A stretch of DNA of 64,000 nucleotides, from assembly GCF_903994045.1 (NCBI RefSeq), contig NZ_CAJEWD010000007.1, forward strand, positions 98,886 to 162,885. The letters run 5' to 3'. The DNA is from Jeotgalicoccus meleagridis. GTDB taxonomy: Bacteria; Bacillota; Bacilli; Staphylococcales; Salinicoccaceae. This document shows positions 37,654 through 44,037 of the stretch, one piece after another. A program made the position numbers and the translations under genes. Numbering within the stretch: position 1 is the first letter of the stretch; each line of letters starts with the position of its first letter. Under the pieces are notes generated by a model. It ran no database searches. It worked only from the letters and a program-made list of their open reading frames with translations, and was not told where the DNA came from.

Positions 37654-37884
37654 ATGATTAATCAAAATATCAAGACTATCCGACAATCCAAAGGACTTAC
37701 TCAAAAGTTTGTCGCTCAACAACTATGAATGTCGCCGATGTAATATTACAGAATTGAGAATGGTTTAACTAAAGTAGATGCTAATATTCTACCGAAGTTA
37801 GCAGAAGAATTAGGAGTTAAGCCAGCTATTTTTTTTAAAGACTCACTAACGGAAATGGTTAGCGAAACGAAAGAGGTGAAATAA
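37654..37884 (+). pseudogene. Cro-like XRE gene with two nonsense codons
   Basis: The frame from ATG 37654 to the stop at 37882 encodes a 76-residue helix-turn-helix protein (NIKTIRQSKGLTQKFVAQQL ... YYRIENGLTKVDANILPKLAEELGV), but TGA at 37726 and TAA at 37741 interrupt it in the middle of the HTH. No frameshift is needed, so sequencing error is an unlikely explanation. It is the expected divergent partner of the CI-like repressor. Confidence 0.85.
37847..37861. promoter_or_regulatory. Fourth operator-like site within the cro pseudogene
   Basis: TAACGGAAATGGTTA, differing from the site at 37596 by one base, near the 3' end of the pseudogene. Confidence 0.55.
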
Positions 37885-38419
37885 TTGAACGACTTATCTG
37901 TAGAAGTTAAGGCAAAAGAAATTCATGAAAAATCAACAAGCAATAAATCAACAAGTGCTACAACTTATAAAGTACAATCTGGTGATACGCTATCAGGTAT
38001 TGCTCAGAAGTTCGGAACAACTACAAAGGCATTACAGAACTTAAATGGCATCAGTAATCCTAATAAGATTTTTGCAGGACAAGTATTAAAAGTGAAAGGC
38101 ACTACTAAAGCAAAAACAAGTACCTATACAGTCAAACCTGGGGATACCTTGAGTGGGATTGCTAGTAAGTATGGTACAACCACAAAAGCGTTACAGAACT
38201 TAAATGGTATCGCCAATCCTAACTTAATCTATGCGGGGCAAAAAATTGATTGTGAGTGGAAAAGCTAAATCAACACCAAAATATCACACAGTTAAATCAG
38301 GCGATACAGTCAGTGGATTAGCTGTGAAGTATGGATCAACTCAAAAGCAAATTGTAAGCTGGAACAAGTTAGCATCTGCGGATAAGATTTATGTAGGACA
38401 GAAGTTAAGAGTGAAGTAA
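37885..38419 (+). pseudogene. LysM-repeat lysin remnant, frameshifted
   Basis: Three LysM peptidoglycan-binding modules in a row: [17 protein letters not shown] from about 37966, [17 protein letters not shown] from about 38125, and YHTVKSGDTVSGLAVKYG from about 38281. The first two share one frame beginning at TTG 37885 (SD AAAGAGGTG); an extra A in the run 38240-38245 moves the third into another frame, and removing it rejoins them cleanly. There is no catalytic domain. The 25-residue lead-in looks like the start of another gene, so a deletion probably fused an early phage gene to the tail of an endolysin. Confidence 0.75.
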
Positions 38420-38463
38420 AAACATCATAAACAAGTGATTTACTACAAACAATATAGTGATTT

Positions 38464-38510
38464 AACAATCCCCTCAAACAGTTACTGGAATGGCTGTAAG
38501 AGGGGTTGTA
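38464..38510 (+). terminator. Hairpin after the lysin remnant
   Basis: ACAATCCCCTC (38465-38475) pairs with GAGGGGTTGT (38500-38509) with one bulge. There is no T tract, so it could be a structured 3' end rather than a terminator. Confidence 0.4.
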
Positions 38511-38547
38511 CATAAAAAAGAGCCACCCGAATCGTCATCAAATTAGT

Positions 38548-38576
38548 TTGACATATTATAAAAAGGGTATTATATT
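38548..38576 (+). promoter_or_regulatory. Promoter of candidate small RNA 1
   Basis: TTGACA (38548-38553), 17-bp spacer, TATATT (38571-38576): the best -35 box in the prophage, with no protein gene behind it on this strand. Confidence 0.65.
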
Positions 38577-38582
38577 ATTAAC

Positions 38583-38683
38583 AATGGCAGAATGCCCGTT
38601 TTAACAATAGAATTGTCGAAGAGATTCTAAGCGTATGTTAAGTACGTGACATCTATTGGGCTCCCTTTGTTGGGAGCTTTTTT
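38583..38683 (+). ncRNA. Candidate small RNA 1 (about 100 nt)
   Basis: A strong promoter is followed by about 100 nt without a usable reading frame and then a canonical terminator, GCTCCC (38660-38665) / GGGAGC (38672-38677) with six Ts. A small GGCagaatGCC hairpin is near the 5' end. No RNA family recognised. It ends just before the 3' end of the convergent HNH-like gene. Confidence 0.5.
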
Positions 38684-38746
38684 AAATTATGATAAATATT
38701 TTAGAAACTTAACCATCTCACAGCAGGTGGTTTTTTTAAATAAATT

Positions 38747-39706
38747 TTAGTTTTCTTCTAGTAGAGAATGTAATTCTTCAAGTAATTCATCTCTATAGTT
38801 ATTAATTTTTAAAGTAGTAAGTTCTTTTTTAGAATTAACAATATTTTTATATTTAATATTGAATAAATGATTTAATATTGATTTCCTTGACACAGAATGT
38901 ATTATTTTATGTTTTCTAAATACAGGATACTTTTTATAAAAAGTTATATTTTTTAATGCTATTTCTTTTTCTTTTTCAATTTTTATTTTTCTTCTATAAA
39001 AATTTGTATAATTAAATTTAAGTTCTTCCTTCATATTCAATTTACAATCTTTAAAATTTTTATACTCTCTTATGGTCATATTCAAATTCAGTCTTCTACG
39101 TAAATCTTTATAACCAAACATTCTCATACTACGTCTTTTTATAGGTCTTCTTAAAATTTGTCTTGTATTTTCTAATAGAATCTTGGTCTCTTTTGGACTT
39201 AGAAATGCTTTTTCTTTACATATTTTCATATAAATTATTTTAGGATCTATTCCATCTATATACCATTCTTTAATGATTGGCTCTATATAAGAAAAATATC
39301 CTCTTAATCCAAATTTTCCTAATGTCTCTTTGGCTATTAAAGTATGTAATATCAGATGTTCAAAAAGATCACAATATACCAATCTGTCTTTTGTTTGATA
39401 TTTAAAAGGGTACTTATTCACTCTAATGAAATTAATATTAGATAAGTTCTCAAACTTGTTTTCGTCTATATGGTGACAGTATAAACCCTCTTGAGTTCTA
39501 GAATACTTTCTTTTTGTAATGGATTTTATTTCACCTCTAAGGAATCGTTCATATGATTGTTCACTATAATAATCAACTGTAGCAGGTCCGTATTTCGATA
39601 GTAGATATTGTACTGCTTCTGTATATGTTAATTCCAACAATGACAGGTACTCATTTAACTTATCTGAGTAATTTTCTAGATCGGTATTTTTATGAGATAA
39701 TTCCAT
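38747..39706 (-). CDS. HNH-nuclease-like protein, copy 1
   Basis: 319 aa, very rich in Lys, Asn and Ile. Near residue 76 it has GLYCHHIDENKFENLSN and, about 30 residues on, RLVYCDLFEHLILHTLIAKE. The His-His ... Asn ... His spacing resembles an HNH (beta-beta-alpha metal) nuclease; this is an inference from pattern only. The C-terminal half is basic and helical. A clearly homologous second copy (about two-thirds identical by eye) lies outside the prophage at 42468-43415. SD AGAAGGTGA precedes ATG 39706. It is divergent from yolD copy 1, with a LexA-type box between them. Confidence 0.6.
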   Translation of the reverse strand: MELSHKNTDLENYSDKLNEYLSLLELTYTEAVQYLLSKYGPATVDYYSEQSYERFLRGEIKSITKRKYSRTQEGLYCHHIDENKFENLSNINFIRVNKYPFKYQTKDRLVYCDLFEHLILHTLIAKETLGKFGLRGYFSYIEPIIKEWYIDGIDPKIIYMKICKEKAFLSPKETKILLENTRQILRRPIKRRSMRMFGYKDLRRRLNLNMTIREYKNFKDCKLNMKEELKFNYTNFYRRKIKIEKEKEIALKNITFYKKYPVFRKHKIIHSVSRKSILNHLFNIKYKNIVNSKKELTTLKINNYRDELLEELHSLLEEN

Positions 39707-39748
39707 TATAATTCACCTTCTTATCATTATTTAATTCAGTATATCATC

Positions 39749-39778
39749 TTTACAGGTCAAACATACGTTCGATATAAT
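39749..39778 (+). promoter_or_regulatory. SOS-type promoter of yolD copy 1
   Basis: TTTACA (39749-39754), 18-bp spacer, TATAAT (39773-39778). A LexA-like box CAAACATACGTTCG (39758-39771) fills the spacer; it has one mismatch in the left half of the GAACNNNNGTTC core. The same arrangement precedes yolD copy 2. Confidence 0.65.
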
Positions 39779-39797
39779 TATCTTGTGAGGTGATTAT

Positions 39798-40172
39798 ATG
39801 GACTATCGTGAGCTTCCACAATCTGAGCTAAACAGTAACATCCCACAAGGTCGAGGCATGATTAAATGGGCACCGTTTGCCACCATGCCCGAGCAATATG
39901 AGAATGTGGATAAGATGATTGAGGCACAACTACACGTGCCAGAGCCATGCTTAACAGAGGACTTACTACAAGCATTAGAGTTAAAGTTGCGTGAGTTAAT
40001 CGACTGTAATGTTGTATTACGTTACTGGAGTGGTGGTTATGAGCACCAGATCGAGTGCAAGATAGAGCATATAGACAACTGGAGTAGAGTAGTCACGGTG
40101 TCTAAAGGCGTTAGCTTGGTATACGTAGAGTTTAAGCATATATTTGAGGTTAGGGAGTATGATTGGATATAA
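39798..40172 (+). CDS. YolD-like protein, copy 1
   Basis: 124-aa member of the YolD family, with GRGMIKWAPFATMPEQ near 19-34 and a C-terminal EHQIECKIEHIDNWSRVVTV beta-rich part (compare copy 2 at 47235). In Bacillus, YolD-type proteins are encoded with Y-family polymerases (UvrX, YqjW) under LexA control; no such polymerase gene is present in this window. SD GAGGTGA. It converges on the lipoprotein gene. Confidence 0.85.
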   Translation: MDYRELPQSELNSNIPQGRGMIKWAPFATMPEQYENVDKMIEAQLHVPEPCLTEDLLQALELKLRELIDCNVVLRYWSGGYEHQIECKIEHIDNWSRVVTVSKGVSLVYVEFKHIFEVREYDWI

Positions 40173-40177
40173 AAATA

Positions 40178-40215
40178 GGACTTACATTCGCCTACTATGT
40201 GGCGAACATAAGCCC
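40178..40215. terminator. Bidirectional terminator-like hairpin
   Basis: GGACTTACATTCGCC pairs with GGCGAACATAAGCCC (two mismatches) between the convergent yolD and lipoprotein genes. No strong T tract on either side. Confidence 0.5.
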
Positions 40216-40221
40216 GGATAA

Positions 40222-40995
40222 TTATTCGCTAAAATCATACGTAAACAATTCGTCGTCACTACGCTTGAAATCTACGCCCGGTACGATCACATCAACGGAT
40301 TCTACCTCGCTAGGCTCCACGTTCTTTAAGTAGAAGGACACCGTACCCTCCGTCTTAGTATCGCTCACTAAGTCCCATTCGGGAAGGTTCGATACATCTC
40401 GGTCAAACTCGACCTGTGTGCCGTCATTAGTGACGATGATAGTACGCTCTAATGGAACCATTCGGCGCTCCTTGACTGTATTCTCTACGGCATACTCTAC
40501 GTCTATGAGCGTGCCGTGAGCGAACTCTGAACGCTCAATGTCCATTACCTTTATAATGACGTCGCTCATCTCAAATGTCCGGATAGCGGTATTATTAACT
40601 GCGTCCGACAGCTCTTTACTTATCTCATTGGCGACATCACTAGCGACTGCAATCGGATTGCTCTTACGTCTCTCCGCCAATGACGGCCCTACTTCGAATT
40701 GGTGGCGTTCGGAGTTGTCAACTTCGGTCTCAGCGACCTCTTCCGTTTCATTTTCAATCCTTTCGGCAATATCGGCAGGAGTTTCTTCGGTATTAAACTT
40801 GCGAGAATATTCTTCTACGTCAACGTTAAACTCTTCGGCCTCTTCCGCTCTCATATTCTTCCACGCTTCTAAATACGCATCCGCATCGGATACCTCAGCG
40901 ACTTCTCCGTTAGGTAAAGTAACCGTTTCTTTATCGTCTGAACATGCGGTAAGTATCGTTGTGAGCGCCAATGTGGCGATCAATATTCGTTTCAT
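40222..40995 (-). CDS. Putative lipoprotein of unknown function
   Basis: 257 aa with a lipoprotein signal: KRILIATLALTTILTAC, lipobox LTAC, modified Cys18. The rest is acidic with a Glu-rich middle (about 65-110) and a C-terminal half of beta character that may be another DUF4352-like fold (DVIIKVMDIER, YAVENTVKERRMVPLE). No family assigned. Its base use stands apart: CpG-containing codons such as CGT, TCG, ACG and GCG are far more frequent than in neighbouring genes, suggesting a different origin. SD AAGGAGAATATG. Confidence 0.75.
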   Translation of the reverse strand: MKRILIATLALTTILTACSDDKETVTLPNGEVAEVSDADAYLEAWKNMRAEEAEEFNVDVEEYSRKFNTEETPADIAERIENETEEVAETEVDNSERHQFEVGPSLAERRKSNPIAVASDVANEISKELSDAVNNTAIRTFEMSDVIIKVMDIERSEFAHGTLIDVEYAVENTVKERRMVPLERTIIVTNDGTQVEFDRDVSNLPEWDLVSDTKTEGTVSFYLKNVEPSEVESVDVIVPGVDFKRSDDELFTYDFSE

Positions 40996-41027
40996 TTAAC
41001 ATATTCTCCTTTTATATCAAGACCTGC

Positions 41028-41237
41028 CTACTCAGACAGGTCTTTTATATGTTTGTTGTAGTATTCAGACAGTTTTTCAGCAGTTTCTAATGCCATGCGA
41101 TCTATACTTCTTTCACCATCTCGATACTTTCCTAATAGTTGTTGACTAACACCAGTAGATTTACTAATTTTATATCCCGTGACTAAATTGTTTTCCCAAG
41201 CATTAAATAAATCTTCAATATCTTGTCTTAATGACAT
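41028..41237 (-). CDS. Small HTH protein of the peptide mini-operon (copy 1)
   Basis: 69 aa from ATG 41237 (AAAGGGTGAT site; an in-frame GTG at 41246 lies within that site). The core VTGYKISKSTGVSQQLLGKYRDGERSID is a compact helix-turn-helix. It is homologous to the HTH at 43777-43968 and to the pseudogene at 43473-43660. It is the last of three tightly spaced genes whose first two encode tiny membrane peptides. A regulatory or antitoxin-like role is inferred from context only. Confidence 0.75.
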   Translation of the reverse strand: MSLRQDIEDLFNAWENNLVTGYKISKSTGVSQQLLGKYRDGERSIDRMALETAEKLSEYYNKHIKDLSE

Positions 41238-41249
41238 GTGTATCACCCT

Positions 41250-41342
41250 TTATTTCATGATTAAAACGATGAGTAAGATAACTTGGAGTATCAAGTTAAT
41301 AATCATTAGTGTGCGTAATACATTGTCTTTTTCATTTGTCAT
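41250..41342 (-). CDS. 30-residue membrane peptide (peptide B)
   Basis: ATG at 41342 with SD AAAGGAGTGG. The product opens with charged residues (TNEKDNVLR), continues as one hydrophobic helix rich in Leu and Ile, and ends Met-Lys. It ends 12 nt before the HTH start. Its size and shape fit type I toxin-like or holin-like peptides; no family match can be claimed. Confidence 0.6.
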   Translation of the reverse strand: MTNEKDNVLRTLMIINLILQVILLIVLIMK

Positions 41343-41402
41343 ATTATCCACTCCTTTGTATAATATGAGTAAGAGGGGCAGACAAACTGCCCGTTACTCT
41401 GT

Positions 41403-41516
41403 TTACTTGAAGAGCGCTACAATGATTGAGATTAGTGAGATTATGATTTGGAGTATCATCAACACTATTGTCATTTCGTTGTGTCGCTCTTCTTTTCCTT
41501 TTCGAAGTCGATTCAA
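41403..41516 (-). CDS. 37-residue membrane peptide (peptide A)
   Basis: TTG start at 41516 with SD AGGAAGGGG. The N-terminus is strongly basic and polar (NRLRKGKEERHNE), followed by a 22-residue hydrophobic helix and a final Lys. This design resembles Firmicute type I toxins of the SprG/TxpA/BsrG kind, which is an inference from form. It is the first gene of the mini-operon; a candidate promoter lies at 41547-41575. Confidence 0.6.
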   Translation of the reverse strand: MNRLRKGKEERHNEMTIVLMILQIIISLISIIVALFK

Positions 41517-41546
41517 GTTTTCACCCCTTCCTTAACTTCTATATAT

Positions 41547-41575
41547 AGTATACCGTGGTTTAGTATATGTGTATA
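41547..41575 (-). promoter_or_regulatory. Candidate promoter of the peptide A-peptide B-HTH operon
   Basis: On the reverse strand: TATACA (complement of 41570-41575), 17-bp spacer, TATACT (complement of 41547-41552). TAGTATA repeats overlap it and could be operator sequence. Confidence 0.5.
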
Positions 41576-41641
41576 GTGATATCGTGAAATTACGTCGATT
41601 TTATCGAATTCTTTAAAATTCGTTTATATGAGCGAATGTGG

Positions 41642-41846
41642 TATTATAAACACATAAGGGACTTGCTCCCAGTAAAAACATTTTTGGAGGTTCTTCCATT
41701 ATTCAAAAGGCTTAAAGCTAAAAAAGCATAGTGCAGATATAACTATGCTCAGACTGTTTTGGGAGTTTACAGTTCTGTCTGCAACTGTGAGTGTGTTGAA
41801 TTTTGGTCCCGGTAGGTGACAACCTTCCTATCCACACTCTTTTTTA
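41642..41846 (+). ncRNA. Candidate structured small RNA 2 (about 190 nt)
   Basis: A TATTAT -10 box (41642-41647) precedes a stretch with no usable reading frame but several clean hairpins: GGGA/TCCC (41658-41670), AGCATAGT/ACTATGCT (41725-41749), ACTGT/ACAGT (41753-41773). A terminator GAGTGTG (41789-41795) / CACACTC (41833-41839) with six Ts ends it. The terminator loop includes CCTTCCT, complementary to the ribosome site of peptide A. It runs divergently from the peptide mini-operon. No RNA family recognised. Confidence 0.55.
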
Positions 41847-41885
41847 TTTCCAACAAAATATACAAAAATAGCGTTCATGAAAAGA

Positions 41886-41905
41886 GCCACCTGGGAAGAG
41901 GTGGC
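41886..41905. terminator. GC-rich hairpin near the right end of the prophage
   Basis: GCCACCT / AGGTGGC with a 6-nt loop; no T run of note. Confidence 0.4.
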
Positions 41906-41960
41906 TTAATTATTAAAACCGACTATATAATAGAAGAAACTATTCAAAAATAAATGTTCA

Positions 41961-41977
41961 TGTCAATATTATGTCAA
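41961..41977. repeat. Right copy of the terminal direct repeat (arm-type site)
   Basis: TGTCAATATTATGTCAA, matching 34631-34647 at 16 of 17 positions in the same orientation. Confidence 0.6.
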
Positions 41978-42013
41978 TCTAGCCTCAGAAACATTGATAT
42001 GATGGGAAAGCAC

Positions 42014-42028
42014 AATCCCTCCCGGACG
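42014..42028. repeat. attR core
   Basis: AATCCCTCCCGGACG, the tRNA-Arg 3' end minus one G, marks the right end of the prophage. Confidence 0.75.
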
Positions 42029-42072
42029 CTAACTAAATTGAATGAGTTTGAAGAGAAAAAGACTTGTTCTCG

Positions 42073-42107
42073 CCGAAATCCTTGTAGATAAGGATTTCGG
42101 TTTTTTT
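42073..42107 (+). terminator. Terminator right of attR
   Basis: CCGAAATCCTT / AAGGATTTCGG with a seven-T tail. It may be the original terminator of tRNA-Arg, displaced 7.5 kb by the prophage. Confidence 0.85.
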
Positions 42108-42187
42108 GTTATTTGTAGAAGAATAATAGAAATTTGTTATACGATAGAATTAAAGCACAAAATATATTAGAGGGTGGAGGGATTTTG

Positions 42188-42382
42188 GTGAAAACTGCAA
42201 AATTGTCAGATATACGTAAAAGAAATGCAAAACGAAGAGAACGAGGTCTGCAAGCAGCCAAACGTGTCAATCCTAACTACTTTCCAGGAATGCGTTCATT
42301 CGACAGACCTCGTAAAAATCCAGAGAAACAAAGAATTCTTGAAGAGATGCGAGAGCGTGAATATGAATTAAAACGTAAATAA
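42188..42382 (+). CDS. Small basic hypothetical protein
   Basis: 64 aa from GTG 42188, 7 nt after a GGAGGG site. Very rich in Arg, Lys and Glu and predicted mostly helical; contains VNPNYFPGMRSFDRPRKNPEKQ. No family recognised. First gene outside the prophage boundary; an upstream frame to 42134 lacks a ribosome site. Confidence 0.6.
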   Translation: MKTAKLSDIRKRNAKRRERGLQAAKRVNPNYFPGMRSFDRPRKNPEKQRILEEMREREYELKRK

Positions 42383-42467
42383 AGCTGATTTATATAATAT
42401 TGATGATAATGAAAAATATAGAGCACTTTTGATAGCTATGGCATATAGCATGTAGTATTATAAAAAG

Positions 42468-43415
42468 TTATAATTGTTCTAATAAAAAATGTAATTCGTC
42501 TAGCAATTCATCTCTTAAGTCATTGATTTTTAAAGAGTTAAGTTCTTTTTTTGAAGAAACAATATTTTTATATTTAAGATTGAACAACATACTTAATATT
42601 GATTTTCTAGATACAGAATGTATAATCTTATGTTTCCTAAAAAGAGGGTACTGATTGTAAAAGATATTATTTTTAATTACTAGCTCTTTTTCTTTTTTTA
42701 TTAATTCTCTTCTTTTTAGCAATTTTATATGAATAAATTTTAGTTCATTCTTCATATTTTGTTTTTTAACTTTGAAATTGTTGTATTCTTTTATATTCAT
42801 ATTTAAATTTAATCTTCTGTGAAGATCTTTATAACCAAACACTCTCATTTGACGTCTTTTGTCAGCTTTCTTTATAATTTGATCTATATTATACAATATG
42901 ATTTTAGTTTCTTTTGAACTTAAGAATGCTTTTACTTTACAAGTTTTCATCCATTCTTTTTCAGGCTCTAAGTCATCTATATACCAATCTTCAATTATTG
43001 GTTTTATATAAAATTTATACCCTCTTAATCCAAGTTTCCCTAGCGTTTCTTTTGCAATTAAAGCGTGTAGTATCAAATGTTCAAATAAATCACAATAGAC
43101 TAACCTGTCTTTTTTTTGATATTTAAAAGGATACTTATTCACTTTAATGAATTTGATATTAGACAGATTCTCGAACTTATCTTCACCTATATGGTGACAG
43201 AATAAACCTTCATTAGTTCTTGAAAACTTTCCTTTTGTAATAGATTTGATTTCTCTTTTTAAGAACCTTTCATACGACTTTTCACTGAAATAGTCACTAT
43301 TAGCAAGTCCATATTTATTTAGTAGATACTGAACTACTTGTGAGTACGAGAGGTTAAGCAGGGACATATAACCATTTAATTTTTCAGAGTTATTATTTAT
43401 AGGTAAATTTTTCAT
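42468..43415 (-). CDS. HNH-nuclease-like protein, copy 2
   Basis: 315 aa, homologous along its whole length to the protein at 38747-39706. The same candidate motif is present but altered (CHHIGEDKFENLSN, then RLVYCDLFEHLILHALIAKE). The segment FRKHKIIHSVSRKSIL is identical in the two, suggesting a constrained C-terminal region. SD AGAAGGAGA before ATG 43415. It lies outside the prophage attR and follows a second HTH/membrane-peptide module. Confidence 0.6.
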   Translation of the reverse strand: MKNLPINNNSEKLNGYMSLLNLSYSQVVQYLLNKYGLANSDYFSEKSYERFLKREIKSITKGKFSRTNEGLFCHHIGEDKFENLSNIKFIKVNKYPFKYQKKDRLVYCDLFEHLILHALIAKETLGKLGLRGYKFYIKPIIEDWYIDDLEPEKEWMKTCKVKAFLSSKETKIILYNIDQIIKKADKRRQMRVFGYKDLHRRLNLNMNIKEYNNFKVKKQNMKNELKFIHIKLLKRRELIKKEKELVIKNNIFYNQYPLFRKHKIIHSVSRKSILSMLFNLKYKNIVSSKKELNSLKINDLRDELLDELHFLLEQL

Positions 43416-43472
43416 AACATTTCTCCTTCTATCATTACTAAAATAACTCTACCATCTTATATAAAAGACTTT

Positions 43473-43660
43473 TCACTCAGAATAATTCCTAATATTTTCA
43501 AGATAGTTTTTCGATAGCTTCTCAGCGTTCTTGAAAGTGTGATTATCTATTTTTCTTTTCCCATTTCTAAGTCAGTAATATTTGACTGACTCATTCCAGT
43601 TTCTTTATGTATTTTTTAAGCGTTGATGGTACTCTCTAATTATTTTTCATTTTTTCTCAA
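43473..43660 (-). pseudogene. Decayed HTH gene of the second peptide module
   Basis: From a TTG at 43660 (SD GAGGTG) the frames encode IHKETGMSQSNITDLEMGKEK and then, after a one-base shift, IDNHTFKNAEKLSKNYLENI, matching the HTH at 41028-41237. Two stop codons precede the conserved part, one replacing the tyrosine of the YKxxKxTG motif. Confidence 0.7.
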
Positions 43661-43675
43661 GCTTTAACACCTCAA

Positions 43676-43780
43676 TCATTTTCTGATCAGATATGTTGTC
43701 ACAATAATTATTGCTATTCCTATCAATCCTACAAAAAATTCTTTCCTATTTGTTTTTGATACTTTCATAGTAAATTTCAT
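43676..43780 (-). CDS. 34-residue membrane peptide (peptide C)
   Basis: ATG at 43780 overlaps the TGA of the upstream HTH gene (ATGA), a sign of coupled translation. Basic N-terminus (KFTMKVSKTNRKE), a single hydrophobic helix of about 16-17 residues, and a final Arg-Lys. Same context as peptides A and B, though little sequence identity. Confidence 0.55.
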   Translation of the reverse strand: MKFTMKVSKTNRKEFFVGLIGIAIIIVTTYLIRK

Positions 43781-43968
43781 TGATTTAGACTCCTATAGTA
43801 TTTTTCAAGTTTAATACCAGTGACAATTCGTAGGTTTTCCACTTTAATTTTGCCACACTTCAGTTGTGATAACTGATGTTGTGAAACACCTGTCTCTTTA
43901 CTGACTTTATAAGCTGTAATGACATTGTTATTCATTAAATCAATTAAATTTTTGATGGATTCTATCAT
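43777..43968 (-). CDS. Small HTH protein (copy 2)
   Basis: 63 aa from ATG 43968, after an AAAGGAG site; a longer frame to 44037 is unsupported. Core NNVITAYKVSKETGVSQHQLSQLKCGKIKVE matches the HTH at 41028-41237 (shared YK-SK-TGVSQ-L pattern). Coupled by ATGA overlap to peptide C. Confidence 0.75.
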   Translation of the reverse strand: MIESIKNLIDLMNNNVITAYKVSKETGVSQHQLSQLKCGKIKVENLRIVTGIKLEKYYRSLNQ

Positions 43969-44037
43969 GCGGTCAACTCCTTTTTTAAAAAAGATAATGG
44001 TACAAATATTATTAGTATTATATAATTTTTCATTCAA

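Larger units (their letters stand above)
34529..42028. mobile_element. Degenerate prophage (about 7.5 kb) in tRNA-Arg
   Basis: Bounded by the attL/attR pair and by TGTCAATATTNTGTCAA direct repeats near each end. Contents: a leftward lysogeny module (tyrosine integrase, ImmA protease, DUF4352 membrane protein, CI-like repressor), an operator region, a cro pseudogene and a frameshifted LysM lysin remnant. Cargo follows: HNH-like gene, yolD, lipoprotein, HTH and tiny membrane peptides, and two candidate RNAs. No capsid, terminase, portal or replication genes remain. At least three genes (int, cro, lysin) are broken, so it is very unlikely to move by itself. Confidence 0.85.

Noticed and set aside
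40538..40999. Forward-strand frame of 153 codons opposite the lipoprotein gene
   Set aside because: The opposite strand has a lipoprotein signal and ribosome site; this frame is Ser-rich shadow sequence.
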